NCBI GenBank assembly: GCA_019417325.1
Contig: DXVO01000023.1
Coordinates: 124,001 to 188,000, forward strand
DNA length: 64,000 nt
Direction: 5' to 3'
Origin: Parabacteroides sp.
Lineage (GTDB): Bacteria > Bacteroidota > Bacteroidia > Bacteroidales > Tannerellaceae
Part shown: in pieces, positions 19,602 through 30,000 of the stretch
Layout of the letters: each line of letters starts with the position of its first letter
Numbering within the stretch: position 1 is the stretch's first letter
Notes under the pieces: generated by a model
Database searches by the model: none
What the model was told of the DNA's origin: nothing
Seen by the model: only the letters and a program-made list of their open reading frames with translations
Position numbers and translations under genes: made by a program

Positions 19602-21527
19602 ATGAACTACGGATTTATAAAAGTTGCGGCAGCGGTACCTCATGTGCTGGTTGCGGATTGTTTTTACAATATAGGGCAGATTGAAAACCTGATGCGGCAG
19701 GCCACTGAAAAGGGCGTACAAATGATGGCTTTCCCGGAACTTTCTGTTACGGCTTATACCTGCCTCGATTTATTTAACCAGCAAACCTTGCTGGATAATG
19801 CGGAAAAAGCATTGCTGAAACTAATTGCCGATACGGCAGACCTCGACATCCTGTCTATTGTGGGTGTTCCGTTACGGACAGAGAACAGGCTTATCAATGC
19901 TGCCGTAGCATTCCAAAAAGGAGAAATTTTAGGGGTTGTTCCAAAAACATATTTACCGAATTACAAAGAATTCCAGGAACAACGCTGGTTCACTTCCGCT
20001 TCGGAATTGCGTAACCGGAGCATCTGCATCGGTGGTAAAACTTATCCGCTTGGCAGCCATTTATTATTTAACTCAGGAGATGTTTCCGTAGGAATCGAAA
20101 TATGCGAGGACCTTTGGGTTCCCGTTCCTCCCAGTTCGCTGTTGGCGATGGAAGGAGCCAATATCATTTTCAACCTGTCTGCAAGTAATGAGTTGATTGG
20201 TAAACACCATTATCTGCGTGCTTTGATTTGCCAGCAGTCAGCCCGTAGTATGGCGGGATATGTATACGCTTCCTGCGGTTTCGGAGAGTCCAGTACGGAT
20301 TTGGTATTTGCCGGAAACGGTATTATTGCCGAAAACGGTAATTTGTTAGCTGAGTCTCCCCGCTTTACCATGGAAGAGCAACTTATCATCAGCGAGATTG
20401 ACATAGAAAGCCTGCAAAACGACCGCCAGGTAAACACCAGCTTTATGTATGGCGCCTCTTCCCTGTTGAAAGAGGAAACGCAAACCGTAGGTTTCCGGAT
20501 GCGGGTTCCTGAAACATTCGAACTGACCCGTTCCATAGACCCGCATCCTTTCACTCCTTCCGGGGATGCCCTGAAAGAACGGTGTGAAGAAATATTCCAT
20601 ATACAGGTGGCCGGTCTTGCCAAACGAATGGTTCATACACATGCCCGGACAGCCGTAGTGGGCATATCCGGCGGATTGGATTCGACGCTTGCTTTGCTCG
20701 TTACAGTAATGACGTTCGATGCGTTGAATATTCCGCGTGAACAAATAATAGGTATCACAATGCCCGGTTTCGGTACAACCGGACGTACTTACAACAATGC
20801 CGTTCATCTGATCCGTTCGCTGGGCGTTACCCTGAAAGAGATATCTATCAAGGAGGCTTGCCTGCAACATTTCAAAGATATCGACCACGATCCGTCGGTG
20901 CATGATGTTACTTATGAAAACAGCCAGGCACGCGAACGTACCCAACTGCTGATGGATGTGGCGAATCAGGAAAACGGCCTGGTTATCGGAACCGGCGACC
21001 TTTCGGAGCTGGCTCTTGGCTGGGCTACATATAACGGAGACCATATGTCCATGTATGGTGTAAACGGAAGTATCCCCAAGACTTTGGTGAAATATCTGGT
21101 CGAATGGGTTGCCAACTATAAAGTGGACGAGGCTTCCCGCCTGACGCTTCTGGATATTGTAGATACGCCTATCAGTCCGGAACTGATACCTGCTGACGAA
21201 CATGGAAACATCAAACAGAAAACAGAAGATTTAGTCGGTCCGTATGAATTGCACGATTTCTTCCTGTACCATTTCCTCCGTTTCGGTTCCCACCCTGCCA
21301 AAATATTCTATCTGGCACAGAAAGCATTTAATGGGAATTATGACAAGGAAACCATAAAGAAATGGCTACATATTTTCTTCCGCCGTTTCTTCCAGCAGCA
21401 ATTCAAACGCAGTTGCCTGCCCGATGGTCCGAAAGTAGGTTCGGTTAGTTTATCCCCCCGCGGAGACTGGCGTATGCCGAGTGATGCAATGGCGAAGCTT
21501 TGGTTGGAAGAGATTGAAAAATTGTAG
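19602..21527 (+). CDS. nadE: Glutamine-dependent NAD(+) synthetase
   Basis: The 641-aa cytoplasmic enzyme amidates nicotinic acid adenine dinucleotide to NAD+. The N-terminal nitrilase-type glutaminase carries the Glu-Lys-Cys triad: E46 in FPELSVT, K115 in VPKTYLPNY and C168 in IEICEDLW. The C-terminal ATP-pyrophosphatase domain has the P-loop SGGLDS (356-361). Length fits the two-domain form. It stands alone on the plus strand, divergent from the PUL regulator, and ends at a bidirectional terminator shared with the cupin gene. The nearest upstream sequence is a -7 element. Confidence 0.97.
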   Translation: MNYGFIKVAAAVPHVLVADCFYNIGQIENLMRQATEKGVQMMAFPELSVTAYTCLDLFNQQTLLDNAEKALLKLIADTADLDILSIVGVPLRTENRLINAAVAFQKGEILGVVPKTYLPNYKEFQEQRWFTSASELRNRSICIGGKTYPLGSHLLFNSGDVSVGIEICEDLWVPVPPSSLLAMEGANIIFNLSASNELIGKHHYLRALICQQSARSMAGYVYASCGFGESSTDLVFAGNGIIAENGNLLAESPRFTMEEQLIISEIDIESLQNDRQVNTSFMYGASSLLKEETQTVGFRMRVPETFELTRSIDPHPFTPSGDALKERCEEIFHIQVAGLAKRMVHTHARTAVVGISGGLDSTLALLVTVMTFDALNIPREQIIGITMPGFGTTGRTYNNAVHLIRSLGVTLKEISIKEACLQHFKDIDHDPSVHDVTYENSQARERTQLLMDVANQENGLVIGTGDLSELALGWATYNGDHMSMYGVNGSIPKTLVKYLVEWVANYKVDEASRLTLLDIVDTPISPELIPADEHGNIKQKTEDLVGPYELHDFFLYHFLRFGSHPAKIFYLAQKAFNGNYDKETIKKWLHIFFRRFFQQQFKRSCLPDGPKVGSVSLSPRGDWRMPSDAMAKLWLEEIEKL

Positions 21528-21548
21528 GATACTATTGATATATACAAA

Positions 21549-21583
21549 ATACCCTGGTGCACTTCACAAAGACACCAGGGTAT
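21549..21583. terminator. Bidirectional terminator between nadE and the cupin gene
   Basis: ATACCCTGGTG (21549-21559) pairs perfectly with CACCAGGGTAT (21573-21583) across a 13-nt loop. Five T residues follow on the plus strand and A-rich sequence precedes. It lies between convergent genes. Confidence 0.88.
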
Positions 21584-21614
21584 TTTTATTGTATAAAAAG
21601 ATAAAATTCACCTT

Positions 21615-22112
21615 TTATTTCTGCCTTGTCAACCCCAATATCACAGCCTCATGTTCCGGATATCCATCCAATAAATCTTTCCTGTCTGCCAATTCAAAAT
21701 CTTCAAACTCGAATCCCGGAGCCACTGCACAGCTCACCAGCGTAAATCCTTTCTGCCCCTTCAACCGGGCTGCAAACCAAATACCAGGCTCAATCGTCAC
21801 TTGCAGGCTCCCCTCTTCCCTGTCCGATAACTCACGGCAAATTAACTTTCCCTCTTCAAAAGAATAAATAAGCAAAGGCATCCCTTTATGAAAAAACCAA
21901 CTCTCAGGAGACTTTATACGGTGAAAAGCAGAAAAAGCCTTATCTTCCAATAAATAATAAATCGTACTCAGAACCCTGCGGGGAGCAGGCATTCCCTCAA
22001 CCGGTATCCACCATTCCGAACGATACACTTCACTATAGTATCCTCCTTCCGGATGAGGTTGCATACCCAGTCTTTCAATCCAATAGCGAACTTCCTCCTT
22101 TTTCTGTTCCAT
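21615..22112 (-). CDS. DUF985 (cupin_5) family protein
   Basis: The 165-aa protein (start MEQKKEEVRYW) shows DUF985 signatures: WIERLGMQPHPEGGYY, RVLSTIYYLL, FHRIKSPESWFFHKG, IEPGIWFAARL and CAVAPGFEFEDFEL. The family has a cupin beta-barrel; its biochemical role is not established. The open frame extends 19 codons further upstream, but that stretch runs into the 22-bp palindrome array, so the ATG at 22112 is preferred. It is divergent from the DUF308 gene, with the array directly upstream. Confidence 0.9.
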   Translation of the reverse strand: MEQKKEEVRYWIERLGMQPHPEGGYYSEVYRSEWWIPVEGMPAPRRVLSTIYYLLEDKAFSAFHRIKSPESWFFHKGMPLLIYSFEEGKLICRELSDREEGSLQVTIEPGIWFAARLKGQKGFTLVSCAVAPGFEFEDFELADRKDLLDGYPEHEAVILGLTRQK

Positions 22113-22127
22113 CACACAACACCTTTC

Positions 22128-22193
22128 AAAACATATATGATTTGATTTTAAAACATATATGCTTTGCAATTAAAACATATATGTTTTGAATGT
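22128..22193. promoter_or_regulatory. Three tandem 22-bp palindromic units (array A)
   Basis: AAAACATATATG occurs at 22128, 22150 and 22172, exactly 22 bp apart. The third copy continues to the perfect 16-bp palindrome AAAACATATATGTTTT. The array fills the gap between the cupin start (22112) and the DUF308 gene, beginning only 15 bp from the cupin ATG. The same core with the same spacing recurs at 47960-48025. Likely a multi-site operator; the regulator is unknown. Confidence 0.7.
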
Positions 22194-22291
22194 GAAAGAT
22201 ATACTTTATTAGAGAAAGTGACAAAAAGAAAAAGAAAATAGTGTACTTTCGCTGTTATATAAAGTAAAGACTAATTATAAAACATATAAAG

Positions 22292-22810
22292 ATGAAGAGT
22301 TTAAATGGTTCTGTCCTGCGATGTATTTTTGCTATCGTATTAGGACTTGTATTAGTATTATGGCCCGAAGCTGCCATTACTTATTTGGTTATCACCATAG
22401 GAATCTGCTTTATTCTGCCAGGAATTTTCACTTTACTGAATTACTTCACCCGCGAAAGAGTAGAAGGAGAACCCAGCCCTATGTTTCCAATTGACGGGGC
22501 AGGAAGTATCCTGTTCGGAGCCTGGTTGGTTATCATGCCACAGTTCTTCGTAAGTATCCTGATGTATATCCTGGGAGCGTTATTGGTGCTGGGAGGTGTA
22601 CAGCAGATTATCTCGCTTGTATCGGCACGTAAATGGAGCGTGGTCCCTTTTGCCTTTTATATCGTTCCGATACTGATTCTTATTACCGGAATCATGATTC
22701 TGGCTTACCCGTTCGGAGCAGCAGCCAACACATTTGTAATATTTGGCGTAGCAAGCCTTATTTACGGAATATCAGAATTAATCAACTGGTATAAATTCCG
22801 TAGAAGATAA
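22292..22810 (+). CDS. DUF308/HdeD-family membrane protein
   Basis: The 172-aa protein is almost entirely hydrophobic, with about six membrane helices in three hairpins. It has the family pattern ...FAIVLGLVLVLWPEAA..., IGICFILPGIFTLLNYF and GIMILAYPFGAAANTFVIFGVASLIYGISELI. HdeD relatives are linked to acid or general stress, but no reaction is known. A TACTTTCG element near 22243 is a weak match to the -7 consensus. It is divergent from the cupin gene across array A, so the two may be co-regulated. Confidence 0.85.
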   Translation: MKSLNGSVLRCIFAIVLGLVLVLWPEAAITYLVITIGICFILPGIFTLLNYFTRERVEGEPSPMFPIDGAGSILFGAWLVIMPQFFVSILMYILGALLVLGGVQQIISLVSARKWSVVPFAFYIVPILILITGIMILAYPFGAAANTFVIFGVASLIYGISELINWYKFRRR

Positions 22811-22830
22811 AATAACCCGAGTACCGTTTG

Positions 22831-23736
22831 TTAAGACTTACGGTACTCCATCGGGGAAATCCCCATATGTTTCTTAAAAAATTTACCGAATGTAGATTGG
22901 TCGGAGAAATGGAGCTCGTCCGCTACCTGCTGTACCGTAGCCTGGGGAGCTTTCAGCAATATCTTGGCTTCCACAATCAAGGCATCGTCAATCCATTTAT
23001 TTGCCGACTTACCCGTCAGTTCTTTCAATATCAATGATAAATATTGGGGGGTAATAAAAAGCTTATCCGCATAGAAAGTAACCACATGCTGCTCTTTGCA
23101 GTGTTCGAACAACAATTGAAGAAACTGTTCAAATAATTCCTCCTTACGGGTAAGAGTAGGTTTCACCAGCCGGTTTGCCTTTCCCATAAAGATATTTGCT
23201 AGTTCGACCAGGTAACTTAAAAAAGAAAGAGTAACTGCCTCTTTCTGATAAAAATGGGTATGCTCCTTCATCTTGCCTCTTATCACATCCAAACATGCTG
23301 TCAATTTGACTGCTTCCTTTGCTTCCAACTGGGTACATGGATTTTTCTTGATTGTCATATAGTTGGCAAGGGAAGGATTCCGGTTTCCTACATTACATTC
23401 TTCCAGAAAATCCTTGGAAGCGATAATTAGTATTCCTTTAAAATCTTCGCTAACGCGGTTCAACTGGAATGTATGGCTGGGCATAATCGTGACAAAGCTA
23501 TTCGCACCTACAGTATAAGGAATATAGTCCAGACTGATTTCACTCGTACCTTCCAAAGCCAGCACCATCAAAAGCGCGTTCAACCGCATCGGAGGTGTAT
23601 GTTCCGGATTCAACTCTTCCATCAATAAGTTTTTTCCTAAATCAGCAATTGATAAAACGTCTTGAAAATTATCACGATGAATTATACTGTTATTCAATTC
23701 CTCCAACTCTACCAAAGGAAGTTTTTCCATACTCAT
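22831..23736 (-). CDS. AraC-family transcriptional regulator
   Basis: The 301-aa protein has an N-terminal cupin-like sensor region (about 30-150) and a C-terminal pair of helix-turn-helix motifs. The first is YADKLFITPQYLSLILKEL and the second begins TVQQVADELHFSDQSTFGKF, ending in the family signature GISPMEYRKS. It is convergent with the DUF308 gene; an imperfect hairpin overlaps its stop. Its target is unknown. The divergently placed TetR/efflux operon is an obvious candidate, since only 190 bp separate the two starts. Confidence 0.93.
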   Translation of the reverse strand: MSMEKLPLVELEELNNSIIHRDNFQDVLSIADLGKNLLMEELNPEHTPPMRLNALLMVLALEGTSEISLDYIPYTVGANSFVTIMPSHTFQLNRVSEDFKGILIIASKDFLEECNVGNRNPSLANYMTIKKNPCTQLEAKEAVKLTACLDVIRGKMKEHTHFYQKEAVTLSFLSYLVELANIFMGKANRLVKPTLTRKEELFEQFLQLLFEHCKEQHVVTFYADKLFITPQYLSLILKELTGKSANKWIDDALIVEAKILLKAPQATVQQVADELHFSDQSTFGKFFKKHMGISPMEYRKS

Positions 23737-23761
23737 ATCCTTAATCTATTTGTTCTATCAG

Positions 23762-23791
23762 CAAAGATAACCATTTTCTCTATAAACCAAA
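23762..23791 (-). promoter_or_regulatory. Promoter of the AraC gene
   Basis: On the minus strand, TTTG (complement of 23788-23791) and TATCTTTG (complement of 23762-23769) are separated by 18 bp and lie 26 bp from the ATG. Good match to the Bacteroidetes consensus. Confidence 0.72.
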
Positions 23792-23926
23792 GAAAGTTTC
23801 ATTTTTTACCAAGAAACAAACCGGATATTTCAATTATTACCCAATTATACTTTCGTTTCAAACCAGTTTCTTCACTGAATAAACCTTTCCGGTTTTCTAT
23901 AGATACGCGACCTTTGCCCACAAAGA

Positions 23927-24556
23927 ATGATTTCAGATAAATTTATGGTAATAAAAAAACATATTATGTCAACAGCATTCAACCTATTTTCTCAATATGG
24001 TATTAAGAATGTAAGTATGGATGATATTGCACATAACATGAATATCTCTAAGCGGACCATTTATGAACTTTTCGACAACAAAGAAACCTTGTTGATAGAA
24101 AGTATGGACATAAATTACACCCATATGCGCACCTTCATGGAACAATTGGAAAAAGAACCGGTTACAGCATTGGAGGTTATGCTATTGTTTTATGAAGAGT
24201 TGATGAAACATACACGTTGGTTCAGCCAGAAATTTTATGATGACCTGAAACATTTTCCGAAAGCACTACTGAAAAAAGAAAAAGAGAAATCTGCATTTCA
24301 GAAAAAGTGCACGAAATTATTAGCCAGAGGTGTGAAGGAAGGAGTATTCCAGCCGGATATCAATTTTGAAATCGTAGCCTTACTTGCTAAGGAACAAGCA
24401 AAAATGATACGCCCGTCCAACACTTTTTGCAAACATTCCACAAAGGAAGTTTTCAATACGATTGTATTTACCTTTCTCCGGGGAATTTCCACAGATAAAG
24501 GTATTGCGATATTAGACCGTTATTTATTAAAACATAAATACCAATCAGAAGAATAA
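23927..24556 (+). CDS. TetR/AcrR-family regulator of the efflux/steroid-reductase operon
   Basis: The 209-aa protein has an N-terminal TetR helix-turn-helix: IMSTAFNLFSQYGIKNVSMDDIA, then NISKRTIYELFDNKETLL. The ligand-binding helices follow. It may start at M1 (23927) or at M7. The stop is 28 bp before the TolC-type gene, so it is probably the first gene of the long operon and autoregulated, as usual for TetR repressors of pumps. A GACCTTTG sequence at 23909 is a near match to a -7 element. Ligand unknown; bile acids are a reasonable candidate given the downstream genes. Confidence 0.93.
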   Translation: MISDKFMVIKKHIMSTAFNLFSQYGIKNVSMDDIAHNMNISKRTIYELFDNKETLLIESMDINYTHMRTFMEQLEKEPVTALEVMLLFYEELMKHTRWFSQKFYDDLKHFPKALLKKEKEKSAFQKKCTKLLARGVKEGVFQPDINFEIVALLAKEQAKMIRPSNTFCKHSTKEVFNTIVFTFLRGISTDKGIAILDRYLLKHKYQSEE

Positions 24557-24584
24557 AAGTTTTTCATATTCAAACTTATTTAAA

Positions 24585-25991
24585 ATGAAACAACTAAGCA
24601 GAAAAAAGATGACCTGGGCAGTGACGCTACTCTTGCCCTTCATGCTCTTTAGCCAATCTAAAGCTCAGGACACCATCCGTCTTGACTTAGGAAAGGCTTT
24701 AGAGATTGCGTTGAGCGAAAATCCGACCGTAAAAGTTGCCAACAAGGAAATAGAAAAGAAAAAGTATGCGAAAAAAGGTTCTTATGCCTCTCTATTCCCC
24801 CAGATAAGTTTTGGGGCAGACTATAATCGTACATTGAAGAAACAGGTAATGTACATGGATAACATCGGAGGTGGTTCCGGTATGGAAGGCATGATGGGTG
24901 CAGGTTCCGGTTCTACGGATGGTTCTGCCGATGTTGATTTGAGCAACGGTATCCAGGTAGGACGTGATAATAACTGGAGCCTTGGTTTTAATGCTTCTAT
25001 GCCCCTTGTCAATGCTTCTTTATGGAAAAGTTTATCTATTTCCGGCATCGATGTGGAACTGGCGGTAGAACAAGCACGTTCATCCAAAATATCAATGGTG
25101 AACCAGGTAAAGAAAAGCTATTATAATGTATTGCTGGCCAACGATTCGTATCATGTATTTAAGGAAAGCTACGACAATGCCATGCAGAACTACCTGGACA
25201 TCAAGAAAAAGTATGAACAGGGAACAGTTGCCGAATTTGACCTGATACGGGCGAATGTAACGGTAAAGAATAGCGAACCGAACATGCTTCAGGCACAAAA
25301 TGCCCTTACCCTGGCTAAATGGCAACTAAAAGCATTACTGGGTATGGACCTGGATACAGGAATTGAATGCAGCGGTACATTAACGGATTATGAGAATGAA
25401 TTGTTTGCCGATTTCTTGTCCACTGATACCACACTGGCTAACAATACGGATTTGAAGCAATTGGATATCCAAAGCAAACAATTAGGTAAAACATTGCTGA
25501 TGCAGAAGTTCGACTACCTGCCCACCTTGTCTCTTACCGGATTATATCAATGGAACTCGATGAATAACGATTTCAAGTTCAAAGATTACCGATGGAATCC
25601 TTATTCCGTAATTGGCGTCTCCCTGAGTATCCCCATATTTACAGGCGGAAGCAAATATTATAAAATCAGACAAACCCGTGTATCTATGGAACAGTTAAAC
25701 CTGCAAAGAGAAGATGCAGAACGGAACCTGCAACTTGCAGTTAAACAAAATATTGATAACATGAATACCTGCGTCAAGCAATTCGATGCCGCCCGTAAAG
25801 GAGTCGAACAGGCGGAACGAGGATACCTGATCTCACAGAAACGATACGATACCGGTGCCGGAACGCTACTGGAAATGAATGATGCCGAGCTGGCTCTTAC
25901 ACAAGCACGGCTGAATTTCAACCAAGCAATCTTCAACTACATCGTAGCGAAATCCGATCTGGAGAAAATTATGGGACAAGAACATCAATAA
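24585..25991 (+). CDS. TolC-family outer-membrane efflux channel
   Basis: The 468-aa protein has a signal peptide (to about SKAQD, residue 29) and two OEP repeats with long coiled-coil helices. Typical motifs are ALEIALSENPTVKVANKE and, near the end, TGAGTLLEMNDAELALTQARLNFNQAIFNY. A Gly/Ser/Met-rich loop lies around residues 90-115. It forms the outer-membrane duct for the RND pump encoded next. It starts 28 bp after the TetR gene and is followed by the adaptor gene. Confidence 0.95.
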   Translation: MKQLSRKKMTWAVTLLLPFMLFSQSKAQDTIRLDLGKALEIALSENPTVKVANKEIEKKKYAKKGSYASLFPQISFGADYNRTLKKQVMYMDNIGGGSGMEGMMGAGSGSTDGSADVDLSNGIQVGRDNNWSLGFNASMPLVNASLWKSLSISGIDVELAVEQARSSKISMVNQVKKSYYNVLLANDSYHVFKESYDNAMQNYLDIKKKYEQGTVAEFDLIRANVTVKNSEPNMLQAQNALTLAKWQLKALLGMDLDTGIECSGTLTDYENELFADFLSTDTTLANNTDLKQLDIQSKQLGKTLLMQKFDYLPTLSLTGLYQWNSMNNDFKFKDYRWNPYSVIGVSLSIPIFTGGSKYYKIRQTRVSMEQLNLQREDAERNLQLAVKQNIDNMNTCVKQFDAARKGVEQAERGYLISQKRYDTGAGTLLEMNDAELALTQARLNFNQAIFNYIVAKSDLEKIMGQEHQ

Positions 25992-26032
25992 CATAAATAA
26001 TGAATACAAACAGAATAAATATAAATCACAAT

Positions 26033-27055
26033 ATGAAAACAAGAAAAATATACAAGATCTTGCCGTTCATTTCCCTGGCTCTACTGGTTTCATGTGCAGG
26101 AGGAAAGAAAGAAGCCGATACAGAAACCGTTCAGGAGAAGGTCAAGGTAAAAGTGGAAACCGTATCTGCCCAGAATGTAGACCAGATCGGAGAGTTTACA
26201 GCCACTGTAAAAGCAAATATCAGCAATAATATCGCTCCTCAAAGCCCGGTTCGTATTGTCAAGCTGTTTGCTGAAGTAGGCGACCATGTGAAAGCCGGAC
26301 AGGTTCTCGTCAAGATGGATGAAACCAACCTGAAGCAAGCTAAGATACAACTCGACAACCAGGAACTGGAATTCAAACGCATCGACGAACTATACAAAGT
26401 GGGCGGTGCTTCCAAATCGGCCTGGGATGCCCAGAAAACCCAATTGGAAGTGAGCCGTGCCACTTACAAGAACCTGCATGAGAATACCCAGTTGTTAAGC
26501 CCCATCACCGGAGTGGTAACTGCACGTAATTACGACAGCGGAGATATGTACAGCGGAGGAAATCCTGTTTTCATCATTGAAGATATCCAGCCGGTCAAAC
26601 TGCTGGTTCATGTTTCGGAAAGCTACTTCACAAAAGTGAAAAAAGGGAACGAAGTCGATGTGAAGCTGGATGTATACGGAGACGAAGTATTCAAAGGAAA
26701 CGTTAGCCTCATTTATCCGACTATCGACCCGGCAACCCGTACATTCCCGGTAGAAATAAAGATACCGAATAAAAACGAACGGGTACGCCCGGGTATGTTT
26801 GCCCGTGTCACCATGAACTTCGGTACAAAGAACAATGTTGTTGCTCCCGACCAGGCTATTGTAAAACAATCCGGCGCCGGCGACCGATACATCTATGTAT
26901 ATAAAGACGGCAAAGTATCCTATGAAAAAGTAGAATTAGGACGCCGTATGGGAAATAAATATGAAATCATATCCGGAGTTGAAGACGGAGATCAGGTAGT
27001 TATCACCGGTCAGAGCCGTTTGAATAATGGAATGGAAGTTGAACTTGACAAGTAA
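26033..27055 (+). CDS. RND efflux periplasmic adaptor lipoprotein
   Basis: The 340-aa membrane-fusion protein begins MKTRKIYKILPF with the lipobox ALLVSC (Cys21). The ATG at 26033 is chosen over one at 26000 because it puts the signal peptide at the N-terminus. It shows the lipoyl half-motif AEVGDHVKAGQVLVKMD, a helical hairpin (LDNQELEFKRIDELYKVGGASKSAWDAQ), the second half LLSPITGVVTARNYDSGDM, and the beta-barrel and membrane-proximal domains. It links the inner-membrane pump to the TolC channel. Confidence 0.96.
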   Translation: MKTRKIYKILPFISLALLVSCAGGKKEADTETVQEKVKVKVETVSAQNVDQIGEFTATVKANISNNIAPQSPVRIVKLFAEVGDHVKAGQVLVKMDETNLKQAKIQLDNQELEFKRIDELYKVGGASKSAWDAQKTQLEVSRATYKNLHENTQLLSPITGVVTARNYDSGDMYSGGNPVFIIEDIQPVKLLVHVSESYFTKVKKGNEVDVKLDVYGDEVFKGNVSLIYPTIDPATRTFPVEIKIPNKNERVRPGMFARVTMNFGTKNNVVAPDQAIVKQSGAGDRYIYVYKDGKVSYEKVELGRRMGNKYEIISGVEDGDQVVITGQSRLNNGMEVELDK

Positions 27056-27067
27056 GAAATACAGCAT

Positions 27068-30000
27068 ATGAGTTTATACGGAACAGCGGTAAAAAAGCCG
27101 GTAACAACAGCCCTCGTCTTCGTGGCAGTCGTAATCATCGGGCTTTTTTCCTTAACCAGATTGTCTGTAGATTTGCTGCCGGAGATAGAGACCAACACGA
27201 TTATGGTCATGACCGCCTATCCCGGAGCCAGTGCCTCAGATATTGAAATGAACGTGTCCAAGCCTCTGGAAAATGTATTGAACAGTGTGAGCGACCTGAA
27301 ACATATCACCTCGCAATCCAGGGAAAATATCTCGATCGTTACCCTCGAATTCGAATATGGTACGGATATAGACGTGGCTACCAACGATGTCCGCGACAAA
27401 TTGGATATTGTAGAATCCTCCCTTCCGGATGATGCCGAGAATCCGATTATCTTCAAATTCGGTACCGACGATATTCCCATCCTCCTTCTTTCCGTTACAG
27501 CGGAAGAGAGTACCAATGCCCTCTACAAAATCCTGGATGATAAGGTGGCAAACCCGCTGGCACGTATCAGTGGCGTGGGTGCCGTATCTATTTCCGGTGC
27601 TCCTATCCGTGAAGTACAGGTGTATTGCGACCCTTACAAACTGGAAGCTTACGGGCTTACCATCGAAGGCATCTCCTCTATTATCGCTCAGGAAAACCGG
27701 AATACCCCCGGAGGTAGCATCGATATCGGTTCAAACACCTATTCACTGCGTGTACAAGGTGAGTTTACCGATGCCCGGCAAATGCTGGATATCGTAGTAG
27801 GTTCACAAAACGGGAAAAACATCTACCTGCGTGATGTGGCAAAGGTGGAAGACTCTGTGGAAGAACGCGCCCAGGAAACCTACAACAACGGCGTAAAGGG
27901 AGGTATGATCGTTATTCAGAAACAGTCCGGTGCCAACTCCGTAAACATTGCCAAGAAGGTACATGCCAAACTTCCGGAGATACAAGCCAGTCTGCCTTCC
28001 GACGTGAAGCTGGGTGTCATCATGGATACTTCAACCAACATCCTGAATACAATCGATAGTTTGAAAGAAACGATTATGATTACGTTCATCGTCGTTATGT
28101 TGGTCGTATTCGTATTCCTGGGACGCTGGAGAGCTACATTCATCATTATCCTGACGATTCCGATTTCGTTGATTGCCGCATTCGCCTATTTGTTGGCATC
28201 CGGAAATACACTGAACATTATCTCATTGAGCTCGCTTTCCATAGCGATCGGTATGGTGGTGGATGATGCGATTGTGGTACTTGAAAACGTCACGACCCAT
28301 ATCGAACGCGGTAGCAGGCCGAAACAGGCTGCCGTACATGCAACCAACGAGGTGGCTATCTCCGTTATTGCTTCTACATTAACCATGCTGGCTGTATTCC
28401 TTCCGCTGACCATGGTAACCGGTATGGCAGGTATCCTGTTCACCCAGTTAGGATGGATTGTCAGTATCATTATGATTGTATCTACAGTCGGCGCTTTGAC
28501 ACTGACACCGATGCTCTGTTCCCAGATGCTTCGTCTGGACCCGAAGAAAGGACGTTTATATGTGCTGTTCTTCACTCCGATTGAGAAAGCATTGAATGCA
28601 CTCGACCACGGATATGCCCGTTTCCTCTACTGGGCTGTGCATCACCGTAAGACGGTCGTATTCGGCGCATTTGCAATCTTTGCCGCCAGTATGTTGCTGT
28701 TGCCTACAGTAAAAACAGAGTTTTTCCCGACACAGGACAATGCCCGTATCGGTGTCACCATCGAATTGCCGATCGGTACGCGTCAGGAAATCGCCCGCGA
28801 CCTGGCTCTCCGTGTAGACAAACAATTCCGTGAAAAATATCCCGAAATCCAGATATTCAACTTCACAGAAGGACAGGCGGATACGGATAACACCTTCGCT
28901 CAATTAAGCGACAACGGTTCCCATATCATCTCCATCAACATCAACCTGTCGAGTGTCGGCGACCGCGAAAGAGGCTTAACCGAAATATGCGAATTGATGC
29001 GTCAGGATTTAAGTGAATATACGGAAATCAAAGAGTTCAAGGTATTAGCCGGAGGTAGTTCGGGAATGATGGGTGGCGAAACCTCTGTGGATGTTGAAAT
29101 CTATGGTTACGATTTTGCCAAGACAGACGCTGTAGCTGCCGAACTTGCCGAAAGACTGGGAAGTATCAAAGGTTGCTCACAGGTAAACATCAGCCGTAAG
29201 GACTATATCCCGGAATACCAGATTGATTTCGACCGCGAGAAACTTGCTCTCAACGGGTTGAACATCACAACTGCATCCATGTACCTGCGTAACCGTATCA
29301 ACGGTTCCACAGCTTCCAAATATCGTGAAGATGGAGACGAATACGACATCAAGGTACGTTATGCCCCGGAGTTCAGGGAGTCGATCGAAGACCTCGAAAA
29401 TATCATTATATATAACAATGCCGGACAAGGTATCCGTGTTCGCGACTTAGGTGTCGTAGTAGAACGTATGACGCCTCCTACAATCGAACGTAAAGACCGT
29501 GAACGTGTAATCACCGTATCCGCCATTGCCGCACAGGGAACAGCATTAAGCGACCTGGTGGAAGCTGCACAGAAAGAGTTGAAACAGATGCATCTTCCCT
29601 CGGACATCAGCTATATAATCGGTGGTACATACGAAGACCAGCAGGACACCTTCAAAGACCTCGGTACATTGATGGCTCTGATTATCATACTGGTATTTAT
29701 CGTAATGGCAGCCCAGTTCGAGTCGCTGACCGACCCGTTCGTAATCATGTTCTCCATCCCGTTCGCCTTCACCGGAGTGATTTTAGGTTTGTCCATTACA
29801 CAAACGCCATTGGGTGTAATGGCTTTAATCGGGGTAATTATGTTGATGGGTATCGTGGTGAAGAACGGTATTGTATTGATCGACTATACCATCCTGTGCC
29901 GCGAACGTGGATTAAGCATCCTTACGGCAGCCGTAGCAGCCGGCAAATCCCGTCTCCGTCCGGTACTGATGACGACATTGACCACCGTATTAGGTATGAT

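Noticed and set aside
20346..21203. 285-codon minus-strand open frame opposite nadE
   Set aside because: Shadow of the nadE gene; no family similarity, no ribosome-binding context, and it overlaps a well-conserved enzyme completely.
22128..22193. CRISPR-like array (three 22-bp periodic repeats)
   Set aside because: The repeats are palindromic operator-size sites with 6-10-bp linkers, not repeats plus 30-bp spacers, and there are no cas genes.
22819..22848. Terminator between the DUF308 and AraC genes
   Set aside because: A 9-bp stem exists, but the loop is 12 nt, there is no T run, and it overlaps the AraC coding end; evidence too weak to list.
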